Source of the DNA: Trichothermofontia sichuanensis B231
GTDB taxonomy: Bacteria > Cyanobacteriota > Cyanobacteriia > B231
Reading direction: 5' to 3'
NCBI RefSeq assembly: GCF_026240635.1
Contig: NZ_CP110848.1
Span: 3,057,741 to 3,121,740 of the forward strand
DNA length: 64,000 bases
Part shown: positions 36,466 through 44,793 of the stretch, one piece after another
How the letters are laid out: the number at the start of each line of letters is the position of its first letter
Numbering within the stretch: position 1 is the stretch's first letter
Notes under the pieces: model-generated
What the model saw: only the letters and a program-made list of their open reading frames with translations
Database searches by the model: none
Told to the model about the DNA's origin: nothing
Made by a program: the position numbers and the translations under genes

Positions 36466-36523
36466 AGGAACGGGGCAATCAGCCTTTTATTAATACTTCT
36501 TAATATTAACGACATTCTTGCCG

Positions 36524-37655
36524 CTACACACTAACGGGTTGAGTAGCGACGATCTGGTTTTCCTGGCGCAGGTAGGCCTGGATAAAGGCCGTGAGATCGC
36601 CATTCATGACGTCGGCGATCGCCGTCGTTTCCACGCTAGTCCGCAAATCCTTGACCAGTTGGTAGGGGTGGAACACATAGTTGCGAATCTGGTTGCCCCA
36701 GGCGGCTTCTACCATGTCGCCCCGGATATCGGCGATCGCCTGGGCGTGTTGTTCCTGGGCAATGACTAATAATTTGGCCTTGAGTAGGGCCATCGCCTTT
36801 TCCTTGTTTTGGAGTTGCGATCGCTCTTGGGTGCAGCGCACGGCAATCCCGGTGGGAATGTGCACAATGCGCACGGCGGTTTCCACCTTGTTGACGTTTT
36901 GGCCGCCCTTGCCGCCCGATCGCGAGGTGGTAATTTCCAGGTCCTTGTCGGGAATGTCCAGTTCGATGGTTTGATCCAGAATCGGCATCACTTCCACCCC
37001 CGCAAAGCTGGTCTGGCGTTTGCCATTGGCGTTAAATGGCGAAATCCGCACCAGGCGATGGGTTCCCTTCTCTGACTTTAGGTAGCCGTAGGCATAGCGC
37101 CCCTCAATTTCCAGCGTCGCCGACTTGATCCCGGCCTCGTCGCCTTCCGAGTATTCGAGCAGGTGGACCTTATAGCCCTGATTCTCCGCCCAGCGGGTAT
37201 ACATGCGCAGGAGCATCTCGGCCCAGTCCTGGGCATCGGTGCCTCCCGCACCCGCATTGATCGTAAGGGTGGCCCCATTCTGGTCATAGGGACCGGATAA
37301 CAATTGTTGCAATTCCCATTGATCGAGTTCCCGATCGAGATGGGTAAGGTTAGTGTGGGCCTCTTGGAGTAAAGCTGCATCGACTTCTAACTCCAACAAC
37401 TCCAGGATGGCCCTTGTATCGTCCAGGGTGGCTTGCCACTGCTGCGATCGCTGGACGTGGGCCTTGAGATCATTCAGTTCTTGCAAAATCGCCTGAGCAC
37501 GGGCCGGGTCTTCCCACAGGTCCGGCTGGGCTGCGGTTTGTTCCAAATCCTGGATCTTGGCATTCAGGGCAGGCAGGTCAAAGATAGTCCTGGGCTTTGC
37601 CCAGGCGGTCGGCCACCAATTCGAGATTGCGTTTCAGTTCTTGCGTTTCTAGCAT
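36524..37655 (-). CDS. prfB: Peptide chain release factor 2, made by programmed +1 frameshift
   Basis: RF2 terminates translation at UGA and UAA. The main frame (37579 to 36524) carries the SPF codon-recognition motif ([12 protein letters not shown]) and the GGQ peptidyl-hydrolysis motif ([12 protein letters not shown]). The N terminus is in another frame. An ATG at 37655 opens 25 codons (starting [13 protein letters not shown]) that end TAT CTT TGA at 37578-37580, followed by C. This is the classic CUU-UGA-C slip site, with an SD-like AGGA just upstream. Skipping base 37580 joins the frames into 376 residues. UGA recognition by RF2 makes this autoregulatory. Confidence 0.95.
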
Positions 37656-38448
37656 GGTGTCAAATCCAATCACACTTAACCCCACCCCCTATATTTCAGG
37701 TTGATCGCAAACCCGATCGCGGCGATCGTATCAACAGTGGGGGCTGTAGGGCTGATCTTAGCTCATTCGCTGTGACGCCCTTGGACAGTCTTTCCGAATC
37801 AAACTGGTTGATCGCCGTCGTTCACTAAACCAACCTTGGCGGCTGGGGTGGAAAACCCACGAGGCAGCCCCCCTCAATCGCGATCGCACTCCCCCGCCAT
37901 CGGCCAATCCCCCCTGGAGATGCTCAGTAAATCCACGGACGATCGCCTGTCACGGCTTCTCAGTGATCGCAAATTTTCTCATAGATCCAGACGCCCCTAA
38001 CCCGCATTCTGAGAACCAGCTCCCCGGTAATCTCTTGCCAGATAAGGCTTATAGTCATTGCAATTGAGGCTGAAACAGCCCCCTCACCCCCAGCCCCTCT
38101 CCCGCTCTGGGAGAGGGGAGTGAAAAACTGTATCGTTCCTATTCGGATTGACCATATTGATAAAGCCCCCGCCAGTAATGCCCACCAGAATTTTCTGAGT
38201 AAATTGTAAACTTGCGTAAAGAATGATTGATCCCGTTAAGAAATGTTGCAGGTTGTGAATCTGGCTGCTAACGTCGGTAGGTAGGTGACCCGCAGTTGAG
38301 TCCCTAACTGTTGATCGCAGCGAGGTGAATGACCGATGCGCTCACAAACCCATATCGGCGGTTGCCTGAATCAAAATCGGGTTGATGACCTGGCATGGCT
38401 GGTCTGAACGACCAGTTGCCATCCCACCCCTTCGGAGGAGGTAATCCC
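37656..38448. other. Intergenic region holding one family A repeat
   Basis: This is the spacer between prfB and a small ORF. Apart from the repeat at 38050-38156 I see no gene. The segment 38275-38448 leads to an unusually strong Shine-Dalgarno (GGAGGAGG) and may be a transcribed leader. Confidence 0.4.
38050..38156. repeat. Family A MITE-like repeat, second subtype, inverted
   Basis: This 107-bp copy reads TATAGTCATTGCAATTGAGG at one end and ATTCGGATTGACCATA at the other. It is the reverse of the layout at 31830-31936. Confidence 0.8.
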
Positions 38449-38517
38449 ATGTTCAAAACCGCTACGATGCCCAATCACACCGCGATCACTTTGGCTGATC
38501 GAGATCTTGCTGAATGA
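38449..38517 (+). CDS. Candidate 22-residue peptide with strong ribosome-binding site
   Basis: An ATG at 38449 is preceded by GGAGGAGG at a 6-base spacing, one of the strongest Shine-Dalgarno matches in the window. It opens a 22-codon frame (MFKTATMPNHTAITLADRDL, then AE) ending TGA at 38515-38517. Downstream are a perfect 19-bp tandem duplication and a weak terminator-like hairpin. It could be a small protein, a leader peptide or the 5' part of a regulatory RNA. The ATG could also be a chance placement. Confidence 0.35.
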   Translation: MFKTATMPNHTAITLADRDLAE

Positions 38518-38575
38518 TCCACTCAAACGACCACTCAAATGACAGGTTCGCTGGCGGTAACCCTACCTGTTCTCC

Positions 38576-38613
38576 ATAAGTGGGCTAATCAAAAATAAGT
38601 GGGCTAATCAAAA
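38576..38613. repeat. Perfect 19-bp tandem repeat, two copies
   Basis: ATAAGTGGGCTAATCAAAA occurs twice back to back at 38576-38594 and 38595-38613. It lies between the 22-codon frame and a hairpin at 38642-38665. Confidence 0.85.
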
Positions 38614-38641
38614 CGTCTTGGTGATGTCTTTTTATTTGCTA

Positions 38642-38665
38642 AGCGGGCCAGCTTTTTAGCCCGTT
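38642..38665 (+). terminator. Possible terminator
   Basis: AGCGGGC pairs with GCCCGTT around a 10-base loop containing TTTTT. The following sequence (AACGTCAACTTTTTGC) has a delayed T-run, so this is a weak candidate. Confidence 0.35.
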
Positions 38666-38811
38666 AACGTCAACTTTTTGCTAACCAACATCAAACTTGT
38701 CTGGCTACGTCCCTTCGGCGTATGGCTTGCCTGTGGTCATCTGGGCCGATCGGCCTCACCACAGGGGTGCTGAAGTGAGGACGTTGGCAGACCTCGCAAT
38801 GGAGGTTGCGT

Positions 38812-39588
38812 ATGCATTTGCAAGGTAAAACCGCCCTGGTGACTGGGGCCTCCCGTGGGATTGGGCGGGCGATCGCCCTGGAATTGGCCCGTCAAGGGGT
38901 TCAGCGCCTACTCCTGGTGGCCCGTGATAGCCAACGGCTGGCCGAGGTCGTCACCGAAATCGGGGCATTGGGAGTCGATGCGATCGCCCTGCCCCTGGAT
39001 CTCACCCAGGCGATCGCGACCCATACCGCCATTTCACGCGCTTGGCGGGATTATGGCCCGATTCACTTGCTGGTCAACGCCGCCGGAGTGGCTCACCAGT
39101 CCAGTTTTCTGCGTACCCGGCTTCCCCATGTGCAGGAAGAAATTGCCGTCAATCTGGTTGGCCTCTATACCATTACCCGATCGCTGGCCCGGCGCATGGC
39201 CGCCCGTCGGGAGGGCCATATTGTCAACGTTTCCAGCCTGATGGGCAAAGTGGCCGCACCAACAATGGCCACCTATTCCGCTACCAAATTCGCCATCCTC
39301 GGCTTTACCCAGGCCCTTCGGGGCGAGCTGGCCCCCTATAACGTGCAAGTATCGGCCCTGCTGCCGTCACTCACCGATACCGATATGGTACGGGAACTGC
39401 ACTGGTTCCGCTGGGTGGTGCCCCTGTCTCCGTCCCAAGTGGCTAAGGCACTGGTGCACGGGTTGAAGCACGATCGCGCCGAGATCCCCGTTGGCTGGCA
39501 AAGTCACCTTGCCATTTGGGCCAACCGGCTGGCCCCCTGGCTAGTGGAACAGGTGGTTCATCGGGCAGCGCCTTCCTCTCTGGGGTAG
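38812..39588 (+). CDS. Short-chain dehydrogenase/reductase
   Basis: This 258-residue SDR oxidoreductase has the NAD(P)-binding motif TGASRGIG near residue 13 and NAAG in the fourth strand. The catalytic Ser is in NVSSLMGK, and the YxxxK motif is YSATKFA. Arg in ASRGIG together with basic residues nearby suggests NADP(H) preference. The ATG at 38812 has GGAGG six bases upstream, better than the TTG two codons earlier. The substrate is not predictable. It is preceded by a long non-coding region. Confidence 0.9.
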   Translation: MHLQGKTALVTGASRGIGRAIALELARQGVQRLLLVARDSQRLAEVVTEIGALGVDAIALPLDLTQAIATHTAISRAWRDYGPIHLLVNAAGVAHQSSFLRTRLPHVQEEIAVNLVGLYTITRSLARRMAARREGHIVNVSSLMGKVAAPTMATYSATKFAILGFTQALRGELAPYNVQVSALLPSLTDTDMVRELHWFRWVVPLSPSQVAKALVHGLKHDRAEIPVGWQSHLAIWANRLAPWLVEQVVHRAAPSSLG

Positions 39589-39756
39589 GGCTAGGGGGGG
39601 TGAGGGTAAATTTGCCCAGACCGATCGCGGGCGATCCTGAAACTGTTACACTTTGTAATGGCTTCTTCCCATAGCCACCCTGGGGAACCGGCCCGCTGGC
39701 TGGGCTAGACTCCCACAATCCTCCAAACCCCTATCCACGCTGAGCAAGTTAAGAAC

Positions 39757-39957
39757 ATGATGGAGATTGGACAAACCGTAAAAGTATGCCGGCTGAGAGA
39801 TCGGATTTCGGCAGAAGTGATCGATCGGATCAAGAAAAACCCCAAGGGCACCGTCAAGGGCTACAAGATGGTAGACGGGAGTGGCGTTGGCGTTGTCGTC
39901 CAGTTTGAGGGGGGCTTCTCCACCTGGTTTTTTGAGGACGAAGTTGAACGGGTCTAG
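39757..39957 (+). CDS. petP: DUF2862 protein, probable cytochrome b6f subunit PetP
   Basis: The 66-residue protein has an SH3-like fold pattern (IGQTVKVCRLRDRISAEVID, then DGSGVGVVVQFEGG and STWFFEDEVERV). This matches DUF2862, the family of PetP, a small peripheral subunit of the cyanobacterial cytochrome b6f complex that affects linear electron transport. Two ATGs in tandem (39757 and 39760) could start it. It sits between an SDR gene and the Get3-like gene. The symbol rests on family resemblance recalled, not on a search. Confidence 0.75.
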   Translation: MMEIGQTVKVCRLRDRISAEVIDRIKKNPKGTVKGYKMVDGSGVGVVVQFEGGFSTWFFEDEVERV

Positions 39958-40012
39958 GCTTGCCAGCGGTTCTTAATCACACCTTGGGTTGCACGTCGGG
40001 TCACACTGGACC

Positions 40013-40064
40013 CACGTACTCAACGAAACTCATTGAACCTACCCATAAAAGCACGTACTCAACG
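40013..40064. repeat. Direct repeat CACGTACTCAACG before the Get3-like gene
   Basis: The 13-bp sequence CACGTACTCAACG occurs at 40013-40025 and 40052-40064, spaced 39 bp start to start, 26 bp before the next start codon. It could be an operator or a chance duplication. Confidence 0.5.
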
Positions 40065-40089
40065 CACGTAAGTTAGGGCAACAGCATCC

Positions 40090-41196
40090 ATGACCTTAAT
40101 CCTGACATTCTTGGGTAAAGGGGGCACCGGGCGCACGACTGTGGCGATCGCGGCAGCGAAACGTCAGGCCGCCCAGGGTCAGCGGGTGCTGCTGGCCAGC
40201 CAAGATGCCAGTCCCGTTCTGTCCTTACTATTAGGACCGCTCCCCGACAGTCCCGATCCCCATCCCCTGACGGATCATCTGGATGTGGTCCAATTCCAAA
40301 GCACCCACCTACTGGAGCAGAGTTGGGAAACCATGAAGGATCTGGAGGCCCAGCACGTCCGCACACCCTTTTTTAAGGAGGTCTTCGGTCAGGAGTTGGG
40401 GATCTTACCGGGGATGGATCAGGCCCTAGCGTTGAATGCGTTGCGCGAGTATGTGGAATCTGGGCGCTATGACACGATCGTCTACGATGGGACCGGGGAT
40501 TTGATCACCCTGCGGATGTTCGGGATGCCGGAAATCCTTAGTTGGTATCTGCGGCGTTTCCGGAAGGTAGTGACCAACTCGGACCTAGCACGGGCACTGT
40601 CTCCCTTCCTGCAACCGATCTCGTCGGCCATTTTCCACAACATTAGTTTTTCCAGTGATAACTTTGCGGAACCGACCAACCAGGTGAATGATTTGCTCGA
40701 TCGCGGCAAAGCGGCCCTGGCGGATCCCCGTCAGGTGATCGCCTATCTGGTGACAACGGGTGATGCCGCGGCGATCGCGATGGCCCGTTACCTGTGGGGC
40801 AGTGCCCAGCAAATTGGCCTGACGGTGGGGGGGGTTATTCTCAACCAGGGGATTACCGTTCCAGTTGCGACCCAACCGGACTTTGCCCCCTTGCCCCTGA
40901 GTCAACTGCCCCCTCGGCTGGGGGACGATTGGCAACCCCTGCTAGCGGCCCTGCCCGACTTTGCCAACCCGGCCAGTGTCCCAGCGCCGATGAGTATTGA
41001 TATCAGCGGGCGCAAGGTGAGCCTATTCCTGCCCGGATTTGCGAAAAAACAAGTCAAACTCACCCAGTACGGGCCAGAGATCACGATCGAAGCTGGGGAT
41101 CAGCGTCACAATGTTTTCCTACCCCCAGAGTTGAGCGGTCGGCCTGTGGCAGGAGCCAAGTTCCAAGACAGCTATTTGATCATTTCCTTCGGATAA
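40090..41196 (+). CDS. Get3/ArsA-like ATPase with C-terminal HSP20-like domain
   Basis: This 368-residue protein of the ArsA/Get3 group could escort membrane proteins or bind a small anion. The P-loop reads FLGKGGTGRTT. The signature Lys near the start is kept, but the P-loop Lys before TT is Arg, unlike typical GKGGVGKTT. YDGTGDLI corresponds to the switch region. The last 75 residues (ISGRKVSLFLPGFAKKQVKL) form the alpha-crystallin-like module seen in some ArsA homologues. It lies immediately upstream of chlG and is probably cotranscribed with it. Confidence 0.85.
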   Translation: MTLILTFLGKGGTGRTTVAIAAAKRQAAQGQRVLLASQDASPVLSLLLGPLPDSPDPHPLTDHLDVVQFQSTHLLEQSWETMKDLEAQHVRTPFFKEVFGQELGILPGMDQALALNALREYVESGRYDTIVYDGTGDLITLRMFGMPEILSWYLRRFRKVVTNSDLARALSPFLQPISSAIFHNISFSSDNFAEPTNQVNDLLDRGKAALADPRQVIAYLVTTGDAAAIAMARYLWGSAQQIGLTVGGVILNQGITVPVATQPDFAPLPLSQLPPRLGDDWQPLLAALPDFANPASVPAPMSIDISGRKVSLFLPGFAKKQVKLTQYGPEITIEAGDQRHNVFLPPELSGRPVAGAKFQDSYLIISFG

Positions 41197-41233
41197 TCCT
41201 TACCCGCGTTTGAATTCCCTGGTGAGTACCATC

Positions 41234-42268
41234 ATGACTGATTCCCGACCTGAGTCCCCGCCGATGTCTGAATCGAAGCCATTATCTGCTGAGCTGGAGA
41301 CTGCCAATGACCAAGGCAGTAAGGAGGGCAGTAAGGCGCGGCAATTGCTGGGGATGAAGGGGGCCGCCACGGGCGATCGCTCGATCTGGCAACTGCGGCT
41401 GCAACTGATGAAGCCGATTACCTGGATTCCGCTGATCTGGGGTGTCGTCTGCGGGGCGGCAGCGTCGGGAAACTATACCTGGACGATCGAGCATGTCCTG
41501 ATCGCGGCAGCTTGTATGCTGCTGTCGGGGCCACTGATGACGGGCTATACCCAGACATTGAATGATTTCTACGATCGCGAAATTGACGCGATCAACGAAC
41601 CCTATCGCCCCATCCCCTCCGGTGCCATTTCGGTGCCCCAGGTGATTGCCCAGGTGTTGGTCCTGCTGGGGGTGTCGATGGTTCTGGCCTTTGGCCTAGA
41701 TCTGTGGGCCGGTCATGCGTTTCCATCGGTGGCGGCGATCGCGATTCTCGGTGGCTTCCTAGCCTTTATCTACTCGGCTCCCCCCCTCAAGTTAAAGCAA
41801 AATGGCTGGCTCGGTAACTATGCCCTAGGGGCCAGCTATATTGCGCTGCCCTGGTGGGCGGGACAGGCCCTCTTCGGTGAACTGGACTGGCAGACGATGG
41901 TGTTGACCCTGTTCTATAGCTTGGCGGGGTTGGGCATTGCGGTGGTGAATGACTTCAAGAGCGTTGAGGGCGATCGGCAATTGGGGTTGAAATCCATTCC
42001 CGTCATGTTTGGCATCACAACTGCTGCCTGGGTTTGCGTGTTAATGATCGACGTGTTTCAGTTGGGGATTGCTCTCTATTTATTTAGTATTCAGCAAAAA
42101 ATCTACGCGGTTATCCTCATTTTGCTGGTGATCCCCCAGATCACCTTCCAGGATATGTACTTTCTCCGGAACCCGTTAGAAAATGATGTGAAATACCAGG
42201 CCAGTGCTCAACCCTTCCTGGTGTTGGGGATGCTGGTCACCGCCCTGGCGATCGGTCATGCCGCATAG
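41234..42268 (+). CDS. chlG: Chlorophyll synthase (geranylgeranyl/phytyl transferase)
   Basis: ChlG attaches the phytyl or geranylgeranyl chain to chlorophyllide at the thylakoid membrane. The 344-residue UbiA-family protein has multiple helices and the two Asp-rich motifs NDFYDREIDAINEPYRP and NDFKSVEGDRQLG. The N-terminal 50 residues are polar. An in-frame TTG at 41210 could extend the protein by eight residues, but the ATG at 41234 is preferred. The Get3-like ATPase gene upstream makes a functional link to membrane-protein insertion plausible but unproven. Confidence 0.96.
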   Translation: MTDSRPESPPMSESKPLSAELETANDQGSKEGSKARQLLGMKGAATGDRSIWQLRLQLMKPITWIPLIWGVVCGAAASGNYTWTIEHVLIAAACMLLSGPLMTGYTQTLNDFYDREIDAINEPYRPIPSGAISVPQVIAQVLVLLGVSMVLAFGLDLWAGHAFPSVAAIAILGGFLAFIYSAPPLKLKQNGWLGNYALGASYIALPWWAGQALFGELDWQTMVLTLFYSLAGLGIAVVNDFKSVEGDRQLGLKSIPVMFGITTAAWVCVLMIDVFQLGIALYLFSIQQKIYAVILILLVIPQITFQDMYFLRNPLENDVKYQASAQPFLVLGMLVTALAIGHAA

Positions 42269-42336
42269 GGGGAGAGGTTTGCGCCGCGTCTCTGTTAGGG
42301 AGAATTCGTTTGCCCGCAGTGTAGTCCGCAACTAGC

Positions 42337-44700
42337 GTGAGGAAGCGCATGACGAAAGTTGGCCCCCGATTCAAAATAAACCTACCCTGGTCGTTGCCGA
42401 AGTTCCTACCTAAGCGTTGGCGTTGGGTCTCCCCAAGAGAACTGGCCATCGACCCGCACCAATTGGGCCAACAGCTATGGCACGTGGGACGGCGGAGCCT
42501 GGTGATCCTGGCGATCCTGGGGGTAGGAGCTACCCCGGTAGCGCTGCGGTGGTACTGGTTGCAATTACAAGCCGAATTGCCCGACTCATCGGAAGTGCTC
42601 ACCTTTGTCCGTGATGGCACCTTGACGATCGTAGCGGAGGACGATACTGTCCTGCATCAAATTGGCCCCATTAGCCGGGAACAGTTATCCATTCGGCAAT
42701 TGCCCCCCCAAGTCGTGCAAGCCTTCATCGCGGCGGAAGACCGACGATTTTATCAGCACGACGGAGTGGATTATTGGTCGATCGTCCGGGCAATTATTAC
42801 CAATGCCTTAGCCGGGGAGGTGGTTGAGGGCGGGAGTACCATTACCCAACAGTTGGCACGCATTGTCTACCTTGATCAAGAGAAAAGCCTGAACCGTAAA
42901 TTTCGCGAAGCTCTCCTCGCCCAAAAGCTAGAGCAGGAAATCCCCAAAGCTGAATTATTAGAGCGCTATATTAACCTGGTGTATTTGGGGTCCGGGGCCT
43001 ATGGCGTTGCCGATGCCGCCTGGATCTATTTCAGTAAATCGGTGGACGAACTCACGCTCCCAGAAATTGCCATGATTGCCGGTATGCCACCGGCTCCGAG
43101 TGTGTATTCCCCCCTGGTTGATCCGATCGCCGCCCGACAACAGCGCGATCGGGTCTTAGCCCGGATGCAGGAAGCCAAGTTTATCACTGCTGCAGAGGCT
43201 GAAGCCGCAATGGCTGCCCCGTTGCAATTGAATCCGGCCCCGCCCAAAAATTTTAATAGTCAGGCCCCCTATTTCACCAGCTACGTTCAGAAGGAAATGG
43301 CCCGCTATCTGACGCCAGAGCAGATCGAAGCGGGGGGACTAACGATTGAAACAACCCTAAATGCCCAGTGGCAGGAACAGGCAGAGAAGGTGATTGCTGA
43401 CACAATTGCCCTAGATGGTCCAGCAGAAGGCTTTACGCAGGCGGCTTTAGTGGCAATCGATCCGCGCACCGGTGAAATTAAATCCCTGGTCGGCGGCTCG
43501 GATTTCAGCAAGAGTCAGTTTAACCGCGCGACCCAAGCCCAACGCCAGCCCGGATCAACCTTTAAGACGTTTGTCTATACCACGGCGATCGCCACCGGGA
43601 AATCGCCTAACCAGGGCTATGAGGATGCCAGTTTTCGGATTGATGGCTACGAACCCCAGAACTATGGTCGCACCTTCCGGGGGTGGGTATCCATGCGGGA
43701 GGCCCTCGCGGCCTCCATCAATGTGGTAGCTGTCAAGGTTCTGGTTGATGTTGGCTTTGAACCCGTAATCAACGTGGCTAAGGCGATGGGGATTGAATCC
43801 CCCCTAGCGGCGACCTATTCCCTGGCGCTGGGGGCATCAGAAGTGAACCTGCTGGAGTTGACCAGTGCCTATGGTACCCTGGCCAACCAAGGGAAGCGCA
43901 TTCCGGCCCACGGCATTCGCCGGATCACCAATTGGCGGGGCGAGGTGTTGTTTGATGCTAGTACCGCCTTCAAACCTAAGCAAGCCGTAGATGCCGATAC
44001 AGCCGCGATCGTCACCTGGATGCTGGAGTCGGTGGTCCAAGGTGGAACGGGACGGGCAGCGGCGCTGGGGCGACCTGTCGCTGGGAAAACCGGCACCTCA
44101 GAAAAAGCCCGGGACCTGTGGTTTGTGGGGTATATCCCCCAACTCGTTACCGGCGTGTGGTTGGGCAATGATGATAATACTCCCACCTACGGCAGCAGTA
44201 GCACAGCAGCCTATAATTGGCGGCTCTTTATGGAGCCGATCGTCAAAGACTTACCCGTGGAAGCCTTCCCGAACCTCCCTCCGCTGGAAGGACGTCAAGG
44301 CACCATCAAAGCCCAACCGGTGCGGGGTCGTGCCACCGCCGGGACCAGTTCATCCTCTGGTAAGGATCCCAGTACTGATAATTATCAGTACTGGGAGGAG
44401 CAGGGTGCCTATCGTGACGATACCTATTATGACGACACCCATTATTATGAAGAACCTAGTCAGCAGGAAACCCTGCCCTCGGATCAGCCGGCACAGGATG
44501 GGGGCTGGGAAGGTAGTAGCCAACAAGCGCCGGCCCAACCTGAACCTGACTATGTAGCCCCGGCATCGCCGGTAGAACCGCCCCCCGCACCAGTTGCCCC
44601 GGAGCCACCCCCTGAACCTGCGCCTCCGACCAGTAGTCCTAACTCCTACGAAGTACCAACCAACGTAGAACCAGTGCCGGAACCCACTGCTTCACCTTAG
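42337..44700 (+). CDS. Class A penicillin-binding protein (PBP1A-type)
   Basis: This 787-residue bifunctional enzyme polymerises and cross-links peptidoglycan at the outer face of the inner membrane. The N-terminal membrane helix is near residues 53-70. The glycosyltransferase (GT51) domain has AAEDRRFYQHDGVD and GGSTITQQLAR. The transpeptidase domain has SxxK in PGSTFKTF, SxN in SINVVAVK and KTG in GKTGTSEKARD. After the catalytic domain comes a tail of about 130 residues rich in Tyr/Asp and then Pro/Glu. The GTG at 42337 and the ATG at 42349 are both possible starts. Confidence 0.93.
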   Translation: MRKRMTKVGPRFKINLPWSLPKFLPKRWRWVSPRELAIDPHQLGQQLWHVGRRSLVILAILGVGATPVALRWYWLQLQAELPDSSEVLTFVRDGTLTIVAEDDTVLHQIGPISREQLSIRQLPPQVVQAFIAAEDRRFYQHDGVDYWSIVRAIITNALAGEVVEGGSTITQQLARIVYLDQEKSLNRKFREALLAQKLEQEIPKAELLERYINLVYLGSGAYGVADAAWIYFSKSVDELTLPEIAMIAGMPPAPSVYSPLVDPIAARQQRDRVLARMQEAKFITAAEAEAAMAAPLQLNPAPPKNFNSQAPYFTSYVQKEMARYLTPEQIEAGGLTIETTLNAQWQEQAEKVIADTIALDGPAEGFTQAALVAIDPRTGEIKSLVGGSDFSKSQFNRATQAQRQPGSTFKTFVYTTAIATGKSPNQGYEDASFRIDGYEPQNYGRTFRGWVSMREALAASINVVAVKVLVDVGFEPVINVAKAMGIESPLAATYSLALGASEVNLLELTSAYGTLANQGKRIPAHGIRRITNWRGEVLFDASTAFKPKQAVDADTAAIVTWMLESVVQGGTGRAAALGRPVAGKTGTSEKARDLWFVGYIPQLVTGVWLGNDDNTPTYGSSSTAAYNWRLFMEPIVKDLPVEAFPNLPPLEGRQGTIKAQPVRGRATAGTSSSSGKDPSTDNYQYWEEQGAYRDDTYYDDTHYYEEPSQQETLPSDQPAQDGGWEGSSQQAPAQPEPDYVAPASPVEPPPAPVAPEPPPEPAPPTSSPNSYEVPTNVEPVPEPTASP

Positions 44701-44793
44701 ATAATCCAATCAGTTAGATGATCGAGTCAGTTTGCTCCTCGTCTAACCTAATCATCCCAATAACCCAATCATTGAACATTCATCCCATCCCGA

